Below, piece after piece: positions 1 through 9,704 of a stretch of DNA of 57,339 nucleotides; positions within the stretch are counted from its first letter, which is position 1, and each line of letters starts with the position of its first letter. The stretch lies in NCBI GenBank assembly GCA_014239275.1, contig JAAZZF010000009.1, positions 1 to 57,339 on the forward strand. Direction: 5' to 3'. The notes beneath the pieces are model-generated. The model saw only the letters and a program-made list of their open reading frames with translations. It ran no database searches and had not been told where the DNA came from. The translations under genes and the position numbers were made by a program. This DNA is from Flavobacteriaceae bacterium. GTDB lineage: Bacteria; Bacteroidota; Bacteroidia; Flavobacteriales; Flavobacteriaceae.

Positions 1-132
1 GGAACTCAAGCTCGTATTGATATGGAAGTGTTTTTTGATAAAAAGATATTTTTAGACCTTCAAGTAAAGGTTAATAAGAATTGGAGGTCAAGTGAGAAAC
101 AACTTAAAAGATTTGGATATAATCAAAAATGA
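1..132 (+). CDS. era: GTPase Era, C-terminal end (truncated by window start)
   Basis: Frame 1 reads GTQARIDMEVFFDKKIFLDLQVKVNKNWRSSEKQLKRFGYNQK*, typical Era KH-domain C-terminus; der follows. Confidence 0.85.
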   Translation, partial: GTQARIDMEVFFDKKIFLDLQVKVNKNWRSSEKQLKRFGYNQK

Positions 133-179
133 TTTTATAACAGATAAAAGTTTAGATTTGTACCCCTTTAATATATGAT

Positions 180-1481
180 ATGAGTTCTGTAGTAGCAATT
201 GTAGGTCGTCCTAATGTTGGAAAATCAACACTTTTTAATCGGTTAATTCAAAAAAGAGAGGCGATAGTTGATTCTCAAAGTGGAGTAACTAGAGATAGGC
301 ATTATGGTTTTTCTTATTGGAATGGTAAAGATTTTACTGTTATTGATACAGGTGGATATATGTTAGGAGGCAGTGATAATTTTGAAAAAGAAATAAATGA
401 TCAAGTGATGATCGCTATAGAGGAGTCAGATGTAATTATTTTTGTCGTTGATGTTGATGGCGGTCTTAATTCAATGGACAGTGAAATAGCAAGACTTCTT
501 CATAAATCTAATAAGGATGTGGTTCTTGCTGTAAATAAAGTCGATAACCATAAAAGGATATTAGAGACTAATGAGTTTCACAGTTTAGGTTTTAAAATAT
601 TTAATATTTCTGCTATTAGCGGAAGTGGAACAGGAGAATTATTAGATGAATTAGTTGGGTTTTTACCTGATGAAAGTACTATTATAAAAGAGGATGTTCC
701 TGGTTTTGCTGTTGTTGGTAGGCCTAATTCTGGTAAGTCTTCATTTATAAATGCTTTACTTGGTAATGATAGATATGTGGTTAAGGATGAAGCAGGAACC
801 ACTAGAGACAGTATAGATACTCATTTTAATAGATTTGGATTTGATTTTAAATTAATTGATACAGCAGGAATTAGAAAAAAATCAAAAATCAGTGATGATA
901 TAGAATTCTATTCTGTTGTTAGATCTATAAGGACGATTGAAAATTCAGATGTATGTTTGATTTTATTTGATGCTACTAGATCATTTGATGCTCAGGTTGT
1001 AAATATTTTCTGGCTTGCTGCTAGAAATAATAAAGGAATAGTCATTTTAGTTAATAAATGGGATCTAGTAGATAAAAAAACCAATACTATTAAATTAATT
1101 GAAGAACAAATAAGAAAAGAAATTGAACCTTTTGTTGATGTGCCAATTGTATTTATTTCAAGCTTAACTAAACAAAGAATATTTAAAGCAATAGAAACTG
1201 CTATGTTAGTTTATAAGAACAGAAAACAAAACATTATTACTAGAAAATTTAATAATTCTTTATTGCCAATTATTAATAAAAACCCCCCTCCGGCTTATAA
1301 GGGAAAATATGTAAAAATAAAATTCTGTACTCAATTGCCATCATCTTATCCTCAGTTTGCTTTTTTTTGTAATCTTCCCCAATATATAAAGGATCCTTAT
1401 AAAAGGTTTTTAGAAAATAAGATTCGTGAAATATATGATTTTACTGGAGTACCTATTAGGATATTTTTTAGAAAAAAATAG
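180..1481 (+). CDS. der: Ribosome biogenesis GTPase Der (EngA)
   Basis: Two tandem GTPase domains (GRPNVGKSTLFNRL; GRPNSGKSSFINALL), NKWD motif, C-terminal KH-like region. Confidence 0.97.
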   Translation: MSSVVAIVGRPNVGKSTLFNRLIQKREAIVDSQSGVTRDRHYGFSYWNGKDFTVIDTGGYMLGGSDNFEKEINDQVMIAIEESDVIIFVVDVDGGLNSMDSEIARLLHKSNKDVVLAVNKVDNHKRILETNEFHSLGFKIFNISAISGSGTGELLDELVGFLPDESTIIKEDVPGFAVVGRPNSGKSSFINALLGNDRYVVKDEAGTTRDSIDTHFNRFGFDFKLIDTAGIRKKSKISDDIEFYSVVRSIRTIENSDVCLILFDATRSFDAQVVNIFWLAARNNKGIVILVNKWDLVDKKTNTIKLIEEQIRKEIEPFVDVPIVFISSLTKQRIFKAIETAMLVYKNRKQNIITRKFNNSLLPIINKNPPPAYKGKYVKIKFCTQLPSSYPQFAFFCNLPQYIKDPYKRFLENKIREIYDFTGVPIRIFFRKK

Positions 1482-1487
1482 TTTTTA

Positions 1488-1805
1488 TTAAAGTTCTTCT
1501 TTAATATTTGTAAGCGTTGCTTTGATTTTTTCTAAATTCTTAATTACTTCAAAGTTCTTGTTCAGAATTTTTAATTGCTCTTTTGCTCCCTCAAGAGTAT
1601 AGCCTTTTTCTTTAACCAGATGATGAATAGTTTGAAAATTTTCTACATCAATTGAAGAATATCTTCGTGTACCCTTACTATTTTTTTTAGGTTTTAAGAT
1701 GTCAAATTCTTTTTCCCAAAATCTAATTAATGATGTATTTACATCAAATGCTTTGGAAATTTCTCCTATAGTATAATATAACTTTTCAGGTAGGTTGACA
1801 TGCAT
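1488..1805 (-). CDS. MerR family transcriptional regulator
   Basis: MerR HTH: YYTIGEISKAFDVNTSLIRFWEKEFDILKPKKNSKGTRRYSSIDVE. Confidence 0.9.
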   Translation of the reverse strand: MHVNLPEKLYYTIGEISKAFDVNTSLIRFWEKEFDILKPKKNSKGTRRYSSIDVENFQTIHHLVKEKGYTLEGAKEQLKILNKNFEVIKNLEKIKATLTNIKEEL

Positions 1806-2782
1806 TAATCTAGAGATTGGTTTTCTTGACTAGCAATCTTTAATAATTCATCAAATTCATCAGGAGTTAAATTGCCATAGTAAAAATTAATTGGATTAAC
1901 TCTTCTTTTATCTTTTCGAACTTCATAATGAAGGTGAGGGGCTTGTGATCTTCCAGTATTTCCAACATACCCAATTATATCACCTTTTTTTACTTTTTGA
2001 TTTCTTCTTACATTGTATTTGTCAAGATGAGCATATAAAGTCACATATCCAAAACCATGATCAATTCGTATATGTTTACCAAAACCTGATGATTTTGAGT
2101 CAGCTCTAATTACTTTACCATCACTTGCAGCATAAATAGGTGTATTTCTTGGTGCAGTAAAATCCATTCCATAGTGCATTCTTCTAGATTTGTTAAATGG
2201 ATCAGTTCTGTACCCAAATCCTGATGATAATCTGGTTAAATCGCTATTTTTTATTGGTTGAATAGAAGGAATAGCCGAAAGAAGTTTTTCTTTATCACTA
2301 ACTAATCTCTCAATTTCATCTAAAGATTTTGATTGAATAACTATTTGTTTTGTTAGTATCTCCATCTTTTTAGTGGTTTCTATTACTAAATCTGAATTTT
2401 CAAACCCTTCTAAATTTTCATATCTGTTTATCCCACCAAATCCAGCTTTTCTAACTTCATTTGGAATAGGATTAGTTTCAAATAAAACACGATAAATATT
2501 ATTGTCTCTTTGTTCGATATCTTCAAGGACTATATTAAGTTGAGATATTTTTTTGTTTAGCAAATCAAATTGAAGTTTAAAGTTTGAAAGCTCTCTAGCT
2601 TGAGTTAATTCTGTTGGAGTGTTTAATAATGGAGAGTTTAATAATACAAGTAACGCTATAATTCCAAAAAACATTGAACTTACAAGAAAAGCTAAAATAT
2701 TTCTAAATTGAGTAGATCTATTAATTTCAACCTTTCTATAGGAAAGAGTTTTTTGGTCGTAATAATATTTGGTACTAAACAT
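1805..2782 (-). CDS. M23 family metallopeptidase (murein hydrolase)
   Basis: LytM motifs RMHYGMDFTAPRNTPIYA and LYAHLDKY...GRSQAPHLHYEVR; N-terminal TM segment. Confidence 0.93.
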   Translation of the reverse strand: MFSTKYYYDQKTLSYRKVEINRSTQFRNILAFLVSSMFFGIIALLVLLNSPLLNTPTELTQARELSNFKLQFDLLNKKISQLNIVLEDIEQRDNNIYRVLFETNPIPNEVRKAGFGGINRYENLEGFENSDLVIETTKKMEILTKQIVIQSKSLDEIERLVSDKEKLLSAIPSIQPIKNSDLTRLSSGFGYRTDPFNKSRRMHYGMDFTAPRNTPIYAASDGKVIRADSKSSGFGKHIRIDHGFGYVTLYAHLDKYNVRRNQKVKKGDIIGYVGNTGRSQAPHLHYEVRKDKRRVNPINFYYGNLTPDEFDELLKIASQENQSLD

Positions 2783-2841
2783 TAACTAAATTATAGTATT
2801 TTTACAGATGATTTATAATGAATTTTACATTAAAACTTAAG

Positions 2842-2849
2842 CAAAGATA
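2842..2849 (-). promoter_or_regulatory. Bacteroidetes-type -7 promoter element (TATCTTTG) upstream of the M23 peptidase
   Basis: Minus strand TATCTTTG matches TAnnTTTG, upstream of the 2782 start. Confidence 0.4.
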
Positions 2850-2893
2850 TAAAATTGTTTTTTTTGTAAAAGATCTAATAAAAATTACTTTAT

Positions 2894-5506
2894 ATGAAGT
2901 CCAATAAAGTTCGTTCTGAATTTTTAAGTTTTTTTAAAAAGAAAAATCATAAAGTGGTTAAATCTGCACCAATGGTTATTAAAAATGATCCAACATTGAT
3001 GTTCACTAATGCTGGCATGAATCAGTTTAAAGATAATTTTTTAGGGAATGTTATTAGTGATAATAAAAGAATAGTAGACACACAAAAATGTTTAAGAGTT
3101 TCAGGCAAACACAATGACCTTGATGAGGTAGGTATTGATACATATCATCATACTATGTTTGAAATGTTAGGTAATTGGAGTTTTGGAGATTATTTTAAAA
3201 AAGAAGCAATAAACTGGGCGTGGGAACTTTTAACAGAAATATATAAAATTGATAAAGAGTCGTTATATATAACCATTTTTGAAGGTTCAAAAAAAGATGA
3301 CACATCAAAAGACCTAGATGCGTATAATATATGGAAAGAAATTATTGATGAAAGCAGAATTATTTTAGGAAATAAAGATGATAATTTTTGGGAGATGGGA
3401 GATCATGGGCCATGTGGACCTTGTTCTGAAATACATATTGATATTAGGTCAGAAAAAGAAAAATCAAAAACCTCAGGAAGAGATTTGGTGAATAAAGACC
3501 ATCCTGAAGTAATTGAGATATGGAATTTAGTTTTTATAGAGTTTAATAGAAAAATGAATGGTTCTTTAGAAAAACTTCCTCTTAAACATATTGACACTGG
3601 AATGGGTTTTGAGAGGTTATGCATGGTTTTACAGGGAGTTAAATCTAATTATGACACAGATATTTTTCAGCCATTGATTAAAGAGCTAGAGTTAGTTTCT
3701 AAAATTAAATATGGGTTTGACAAAGAAAAGGACATTGCTATTCGAGTGATTGTAGATCATTTAAGAGCGGTTTCATTTTCAATTGCAGATGGTCAATTAC
3801 CATCTAATAATGGGGCAGGTTATGTTATAAGAAGAATATTAAGAAGGGCAATTAGATATGGTTATACTTTCTTAGATCAAAAATCACCATTTATTTATAA
3901 ACTAGTAAAAAAACTCTCTTTTCAACTTTCTGAAGCATATCCAGAACTTGAAAGTCAAATTCAAATTATTGAAAACGTAATTAAAAAGGAGGAGTCCTCA
4001 TTCTTAATAACTTTAGAAAAGGGTATGATAAAACTAAATGAGATTATTTTAAATAATAAAACAAAAAAAATATCGGGTTCAAATGCATTTGAACTTTATG
4101 ATACTTTTGGTTTTCCAATTGATTTAACTTCATTAATTTTAAGAGAAAATGGGATGTCTTTTGATTCCAAAGAATTTAATTCTCTAATGAGTATTCAAAA
4201 AAATAGATCTAAATCTGCTTCTCATTCTTCTAATGAAGAATGGGTTAAAATTCATGAGTCTGAACAAACTAAATTTATAGGTTATGATGAATTAAATTCT
4301 AATTCTAAAATTCTAAGATATAGAAAAACAAAAAACAAAAAAAATGAAGAAATTTATCAAGTTGTATTTGATAGAACACCTTTTTATCCTGAAGGAGGAG
4401 GTCAAGTTGGGGATACTGGTTTTTTGGAAATGGGTTCAGATCAGAAGATAAAAATTTTAAATACGATTAAGGAAAATGATTCTATAATTCATCTAATGGA
4501 CTCCCTTCCTAAGAAATTTGATAAAAATTTTAATATAAGAGTTGATAAAAACAAAAGGTTTGCAAGTTCTAGTAATCATACAGCTACACATTTACTTCAT
4601 CAAGCTTTAAGAAATATTTTAGGAGACCATGTTCAGCAGAAAGGTTCTATGGTTTCTGATAAATATTTGAGATTTGATTTTTCTCATTTTTCAAGATTAA
4701 ATAGAAAGGAATTAGAAGAGGTTCAAAACTTTGTAAATCAAAGAATAATAGATGAATTAGAATTAGAAGAAAACAGAAATTCCTCTCTTAAGGAATGTAT
4801 AGATAATGGAGTAATTGCTCTTTTTGGAGAAAAATATGGAGATGTAGTTAGATCTGTTAAATTTGGTAAATCCTATGAATTATGTGGAGGAACACATGTT
4901 AAAAATACAAGCCAAATTAGGAGTTTTATTATAACATCTGAATCTGCTATTTCAACTGGAATTAGAAGAATTGAAGCACTAAGCGGTATAAAAGCAATAA
5001 ATTTCTTAATGAATCAAACAAAAACTTTAAAAGAAATCAATTCTATTCTTTTAAATGATAAGAATCCTGTAGATGCCTTAAATAAAATTAAAAATCAAAA
5101 TGTTTCTTCTAATAAGAAATTAGAAAGAACTAATAATGAATTAATTGGATATTACATTAAGGATTTGCATCAAAATTTAGAATTAATAAACAATCTAAAT
5201 TTTTGTGCTATTGAATTTTCTTGTGACCCTAATGTTTTAAAAAATTTAGCTTTTAAAGCTGGAAAGGAAATAGAAAATTTGTTTTTAGTTTTATGTTCTA
5301 ATTTTGAAGGAAAGGCATATGTTATGTGTTATATTTCTAAAAACTTAACCAAATCCCATAACCTTAATGCACAAAATATAGTTCAAAAACTTGGAGATTT
5401 TATTGGAGGTACAGGAGGAGGTCAATCATTTTTTGCAACTGCTACAGGAAATGATATTTCAGGAATAAAAAATGTAATTAAAAAATCTAGAGGATTTATT
5501 AATTAA
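2894..5506 (+). CDS. alaS: Alanine--tRNA ligase
   Basis: Class II aaRS: FTNAGMNQFKDNFLG, HTATHLLHQALR, CGGTHV, GTGGGQ. Confidence 0.98.
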   Translation: MKSNKVRSEFLSFFKKKNHKVVKSAPMVIKNDPTLMFTNAGMNQFKDNFLGNVISDNKRIVDTQKCLRVSGKHNDLDEVGIDTYHHTMFEMLGNWSFGDYFKKEAINWAWELLTEIYKIDKESLYITIFEGSKKDDTSKDLDAYNIWKEIIDESRIILGNKDDNFWEMGDHGPCGPCSEIHIDIRSEKEKSKTSGRDLVNKDHPEVIEIWNLVFIEFNRKMNGSLEKLPLKHIDTGMGFERLCMVLQGVKSNYDTDIFQPLIKELELVSKIKYGFDKEKDIAIRVIVDHLRAVSFSIADGQLPSNNGAGYVIRRILRRAIRYGYTFLDQKSPFIYKLVKKLSFQLSEAYPELESQIQIIENVIKKEESSFLITLEKGMIKLNEIILNNKTKKISGSNAFELYDTFGFPIDLTSLILRENGMSFDSKEFNSLMSIQKNRSKSASHSSNEEWVKIHESEQTKFIGYDELNSNSKILRYRKTKNKKNEEIYQVVFDRTPFYPEGGGQVGDTGFLEMGSDQKIKILNTIKENDSIIHLMDSLPKKFDKNFNIRVDKNKRFASSSNHTATHLLHQALRNILGDHVQQKGSMVSDKYLRFDFSHFSRLNRKELEEVQNFVNQRIIDELELEENRNSSLKECIDNGVIALFGEKYGDVVRSVKFGKSYELCGGTHVKNTSQIRSFIITSESAISTGIRRIEALSGIKAINFLMNQTKTLKEINSILLNDKNPVDALNKIKNQNVSSNKKLERTNNELIGYYIKDLHQNLELINNLNFCAIEFSCDPNVLKNLAFKAGKEIENLFLVLCSNFEGKAYVMCYISKNLTKSHNLNAQNIVQKLGDFIGGTGGGQSFFATATGNDISGIKNVIKKSRGFIN

Positions 5507-6047
5507 CTGAAACTTCTTCTTGTGGTGGGTATACCGATAAAATTTTATTAACGTAACCTTCAACTAATTCATCTCTATTCATTCTATTGGAAGATAGAAA
5601 TCCTATCCCTTTACCTTGCCAAACTAACTGCTTTGATTTAGTATCAATAATGTCAATGTATAAAACTCCTTCAGAAGTTGTGTGAGCTACTCTTCTGTAA
5701 TTTCTTCCATAATAGGGATACCATCCAGAATAGTATGGGCTATAATATGAGTTGTCAATGTATATATTTTCAGATGATTTTGTGGAAATATTAATCAATA
5801 AATCAGGGGTTTCACTTATAGACATTCCTTTTTGTGTAAGATTTTCTTCTATCGATTTAAGAATTCTTTTTTTATCTATGTCCGAAATTTCGACTTTATC
5901 AACACCTGTTTTATAAAAAGCAAATGATTGATAACTGCTAAAGTCAATTTCTGAATCGAAATCAGAATAAACTCGGATTGAATTACAACTGACTAAAGAA
6001 AGTCCTAGAATAAAAAGAAATAAAACATATTGGTTAAATATTTTCAT
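5499..6047 (-). CDS. DUF4136-type lipoprotein
   Basis: Start moved to internal Met (MKIFNQYVLFLFILGLSLVSC lipobox); YSDFDSEIDFSSYQSFAFY and C-terminal DUF4136-like pattern. Confidence 0.8.
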   Translation of the reverse strand: MKIFNQYVLFLFILGLSLVSCNSIRVYSDFDSEIDFSSYQSFAFYKTGVDKVEISDIDKKRILKSIEENLTQKGMSISETPDLLINISTKSSENIYIDNSYYSPYYSGWYPYYGRNYRRVAHTTSEGVLYIDIIDTKSKQLVWQGKGIGFLSSNRMNRDELVEGYVNKILSVYPPQEEVSVN

Positions 6048-6112
6048 AATATAATTTTTATAATTTAAGATCAATAACTGTGCCTAAAATATTTTTTTTA
6101 GTTTCAAGATAT

Positions 6113-6120
6113 TACTTTTG
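6113..6120 (+). promoter_or_regulatory. Bacteroidetes-type -7 element (TACTTTTG)
   Basis: Exact TAnnTTTG about 80 nt upstream of the glucosaminidase CDS. Confidence 0.45.
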
Positions 6121-6201
6121 TAAATTTAAATAATATAAATTAAATTTTTTATTTCGTAGATATTATTTTTATAAATCAAGAAACTAATTTATCTAAAAAG
6201 G

Positions 6202-7011
6202 ATGTATAACTATAAACCATTAATATTTATTTTTTTATTTTTTCTTAGTTCCTGTGGATCTAAAAAGCTTTCATATAATAAAAAGAATCCAAAAAATATA
6301 GAAAACAAATCATTAAAATCAGTTAATCGTTTTTTTAAATCGATGACTAATGAACAAAGAGCACATTGGTATGTAAACACATATTCAAAAACTGCTATAA
6401 ATGAAATGAAAAAATATGGAATTCCTGCAAGTATAACTATGGCTCAAGGAATATTGGAATCTAATTCTGGCAAAGGAGGACTTGCTTTAAAATCTAATAA
6501 TCATTTTGGAATTAAGTGTCATTCAGGTTGGAAAGGTAAAAAAGTATATCATGATGATGATAAAAAAGGAGAATGTTTTAGAAAATATAAAAATCCAGAA
6601 AAATCTTATCGTGACCATTCTATTTTTTTAGTTTCAAGAGATAGGTATGATTTTTTGTTTAGATTAAGAAAAGATAATTATGTGAAATGGGCTTTAGGTT
6701 TAAGAAAGGCGGGATATGCTACAGATCCATCCTATGCTGAGAAATTAATTTCAATTATTGAGAGATATGAGTTATGGAAATTAGATGGATCAAAAAAACC
6801 TTTAAACGCTAAAAAAGAGAAAAAGAATAAAAAATCTAAAATTATAGATAATAAAAGGAATAAAAATAACTCTAAACAATATATAGTAAAAAAAGGAGAT
6901 ACTTTGTATTCTGTTTCTAAACACTTAAAAGTGAGTGTTTCAGATTTAATAAGTATTAATAATTTATCGGGGAATAAGATAAGTATTGGACAAGTTTTGA
7001 AATTAGAATAG
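6202..7011 (+). CDS. Glucosaminidase-domain lipoprotein with C-terminal LysM
   Basis: Lipobox FLSSCGS; ASITMAQGILESNSGKGGLALKSNNHFGIKC; LysM YIVKKGDTLYSVSKHLKVSVSDLISINNL. Confidence 0.93.
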   Translation: MYNYKPLIFIFLFFLSSCGSKKLSYNKKNPKNIENKSLKSVNRFFKSMTNEQRAHWYVNTYSKTAINEMKKYGIPASITMAQGILESNSGKGGLALKSNNHFGIKCHSGWKGKKVYHDDDKKGECFRKYKNPEKSYRDHSIFLVSRDRYDFLFRLRKDNYVKWALGLRKAGYATDPSYAEKLISIIERYELWKLDGSKKPLNAKKEKKNKKSKIIDNKRNKNNSKQYIVKKGDTLYSVSKHLKVSVSDLISINNLSGNKISIGQVLKLE

Positions 7012-7136
7012 ATGATCTATAAGAGAAGGGATTTATTTATCTCCATGCCCATTTGAAAAATATTTTTTAAATAATGCTTTATCTTATCAATATTGACTTC
7101 ACTTTAAATGCATTAAAAAAAGTTTGCTAATCCGTT

Positions 7137-9641
7137 TTAAATAGATTTTCCAGTTAGAATTCTATTTATTTTGATAGCAGCTGTCTCAAGGTGCATTTTA
7201 CTCATTGTATCAGAATTTTTTTTCATAGATCTTTTAATCTCTTTTTCCAATTCTGATAATTGGCCAATAGCAATTGTTCTTATATCAGATTGACTAACCT
7301 TTACAGTGGTTACACGGCCACGAAAAAATGCAGGAACTGTTGCTTGTTCTTCAGTCATTATATAGTTAATTCTATCTAAATAGGCTAATTGCAAATTTCT
7401 TCTATAAACATCAATTGGTTGATTAGTATAAACTTCTTTCCAGATTCCTTTTTTTAAATCAGACATCATTTCTAGCAAGGTATAAGCTTTTGGACCATTA
7501 ATTGCTTCATTTTCAATCATTCTAGCCATCCTTCCAAAATCTAAAATATTATTCAATATTCTGGTTTGAGTACTTCGAATTCTATTAGTATTTCCTGCAA
7601 ATTCAATTTTATTTAAGATATTCTTATCGATCATCCATTTGGGAGTTTTAAATAGCTCATTTTGTAGGAAATTCATACAATTTTTTTGATGAAATTTATC
7701 TACATGAGTATAAACAGCACCAGATTGGTCATAAGTTTTGTAATACTGATAAATTCCACCAATATTGGATGTCACGTGACCCATATATCTATTAAATTGT
7801 GATAAAACTTGACCGTACATTGTATTTAAATCACTATAGTCTTTTCCTTTCTCAGCTGTCCAATCAATTAGTTTAGGCACAATTCTTTTTAAATTTAGAA
7901 TTCCGTATTCACTAGCTTTAACAGCATTATCTCCAAGATCTTCAGTTTGTGAACTAGGATCAATTCCTGCACTTCCAAATCTATGCATCATACTATCTTG
8001 ATTATCCAAAATCCATTGATCTAAAATATCCTTTTCATCTTTTGAATTCTTTGCTTCAGGAATTGGTCTATATCCCCATTTTACAGCATGTTTATCGTAT
8101 ACTCCAATATTAGGCATTAAAGCCACTCCTTTATCTCCAGGTTGTGCTATGTAATTAAATCTTGCATAATCCATAATAGATGGTGCTGTACCATACTTTT
8201 TTGTAAATGTTGCAGATCTTAATGAATCAACTGGGTATGCACTGCTACTACCCATATTATGAGGCAATCCTATTGTGTGACCAACTTCATGAGCCGAAAC
8301 AAATCGAATTAATCTACCCATTACTTCGTCTTTGAATGCCACTCCTCTAGCTTCATCATTAATTGCTGCAGTCTGTACAAAAAACCAGTTTCTTAAAAGT
8401 GTCATTACATTGTGATACCAGTTGATATCGGATTCTAAAATTTCACCTGATCTAGGATCACTAACGTGAGGACCATTTGCATTAGGTATGGGAGAAGCTA
8501 AATACCGTACTACAGAATATCTTACATCTTCTGGACTCCAATCTGGATCTTCTTCTTTAGAAGGAGGGTCTTTAGCAATTATAGCATTTTTGAACCCAGC
8601 TTCTTCAAATGCAACTTGCCAATCTTCAATTCCTTGTTTTATATATTTTCTCCATTTTTCTGGAGTTGCTCTGTCAATATAGTAGACAATTTGTTTTTTA
8701 GGAATAACAAGTTCTCCTTTTTCAAATTTTTCTAAATCTTCTTCTTTAACTTCTAATCTCCATCTGTCTAGATACTTTAAAGATTTGCTTTCTTGAACAT
8801 CTAAGCCGTAGTCTACTTGACTTCTAGCAAACCAACCAACTCTTTGATCAAAATATCTTCTTTTCATAGGAACCTTTGGAAGTAAAATCATAGAATTATT
8901 AATTTCTAATGATACTGCTCCTGTACTAGAACTTAATGATGGACCCATACTAGGACCGGGTGATTGTGATAAATTATAAGTTTTTACATGTCTAGATTCA
9001 ATATTTATTGGATAACTTTTTAATGATTCAATAAAAGATCTCTTAGAATCAAGATTAGAAATTTTATAACTTTTTCTTCTAGATTGAGGCAATCCTAAAG
9101 GCTTTACATCATCTGTAAATAATTTTGTCACATCAATTACTGTTGATGTAGAATCTTTACTAACAGTAGCTATTTTAAAGTTATATAAGACTGGTTCAAA
9201 ATTTGAATTTACTACAGCTTCGTTTATTGGTAATGAATCATTAGCTACAACATTGTGTGACACTACTCTTAATAAAATATTTTGATCTTTTTTTTGCCAT
9301 CTAAGTACTTGAGTGTTTTGTTTCCCTCCACCAAAACCAAGTCCAGCAGCAGTTTTTGCAATTCTTGTTACCATTAACATTTCTCTTCCTAATAAGGAAT
9401 TGTCTATTTCATAGTAATATTTGTCTTTAACTTTATGTACATCAAAAAGCCCTTTGTCAGTTTTAGCCTCTTTTGTAATTATTTCTTCATATGACTTTGG
9501 TTTACTCGATTCTTTACTATCTTCTTTTTTTTCTTTGCTTTTAGTGGGAGGTTGAGAAGGTCTTTGAGAAGGCCTTTGAGCATTAAGTTGAAAAGAAAGT
9601 AATAAGATGAATATTAATGAATATGCTAATGAATTTTTCAT
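7137..9641 (-). CDS. Zinc-dependent metalloprotease (DUF5117/DUF5118-type)
   Basis: HEVGHTIGLPHN (HExxHxxGxxH) plus signal peptide; family-typical N-terminal DUF region. Confidence 0.9.
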   Translation of the reverse strand: MKNSLAYSLIFILLLSFQLNAQRPSQRPSQPPTKSKEKKEDSKESSKPKSYEEIITKEAKTDKGLFDVHKVKDKYYYEIDNSLLGREMLMVTRIAKTAAGLGFGGGKQNTQVLRWQKKDQNILLRVVSHNVVANDSLPINEAVVNSNFEPVLYNFKIATVSKDSTSTVIDVTKLFTDDVKPLGLPQSRRKSYKISNLDSKRSFIESLKSYPINIESRHVKTYNLSQSPGPSMGPSLSSSTGAVSLEINNSMILLPKVPMKRRYFDQRVGWFARSQVDYGLDVQESKSLKYLDRWRLEVKEEDLEKFEKGELVIPKKQIVYYIDRATPEKWRKYIKQGIEDWQVAFEEAGFKNAIIAKDPPSKEEDPDWSPEDVRYSVVRYLASPIPNANGPHVSDPRSGEILESDINWYHNVMTLLRNWFFVQTAAINDEARGVAFKDEVMGRLIRFVSAHEVGHTIGLPHNMGSSSAYPVDSLRSATFTKKYGTAPSIMDYARFNYIAQPGDKGVALMPNIGVYDKHAVKWGYRPIPEAKNSKDEKDILDQWILDNQDSMMHRFGSAGIDPSSQTEDLGDNAVKASEYGILNLKRIVPKLIDWTAEKGKDYSDLNTMYGQVLSQFNRYMGHVTSNIGGIYQYYKTYDQSGAVYTHVDKFHQKNCMNFLQNELFKTPKWMIDKNILNKIEFAGNTNRIRSTQTRILNNILDFGRMARMIENEAINGPKAYTLLEMMSDLKKGIWKEVYTNQPIDVYRRNLQLAYLDRINYIMTEEQATVPAFFRGRVTTVKVSQSDIRTIAIGQLSELEKEIKRSMKKNSDTMSKMHLETAAIKINRILTGKSI

Positions 9642-9704
9642 AATGAAATTTTTGGGACTTTAATATATTAAATTATTATCAATAAAATAATATATATCTT
9701 GATT

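Noticed and set aside
578-802. Antisense ORF (74 aa) inside der
   Set aside because: Mirror of conserved GTPase codons; no independent signals.
3403-3624. Antisense ORF inside alaS
   Set aside because: Fully within a strongly supported CDS; no promoter or recognizable domain.
8488-8682. Sense ORF opposite the zinc metalloprotease
   Set aside because: Spurious overlap with a conserved CDS.
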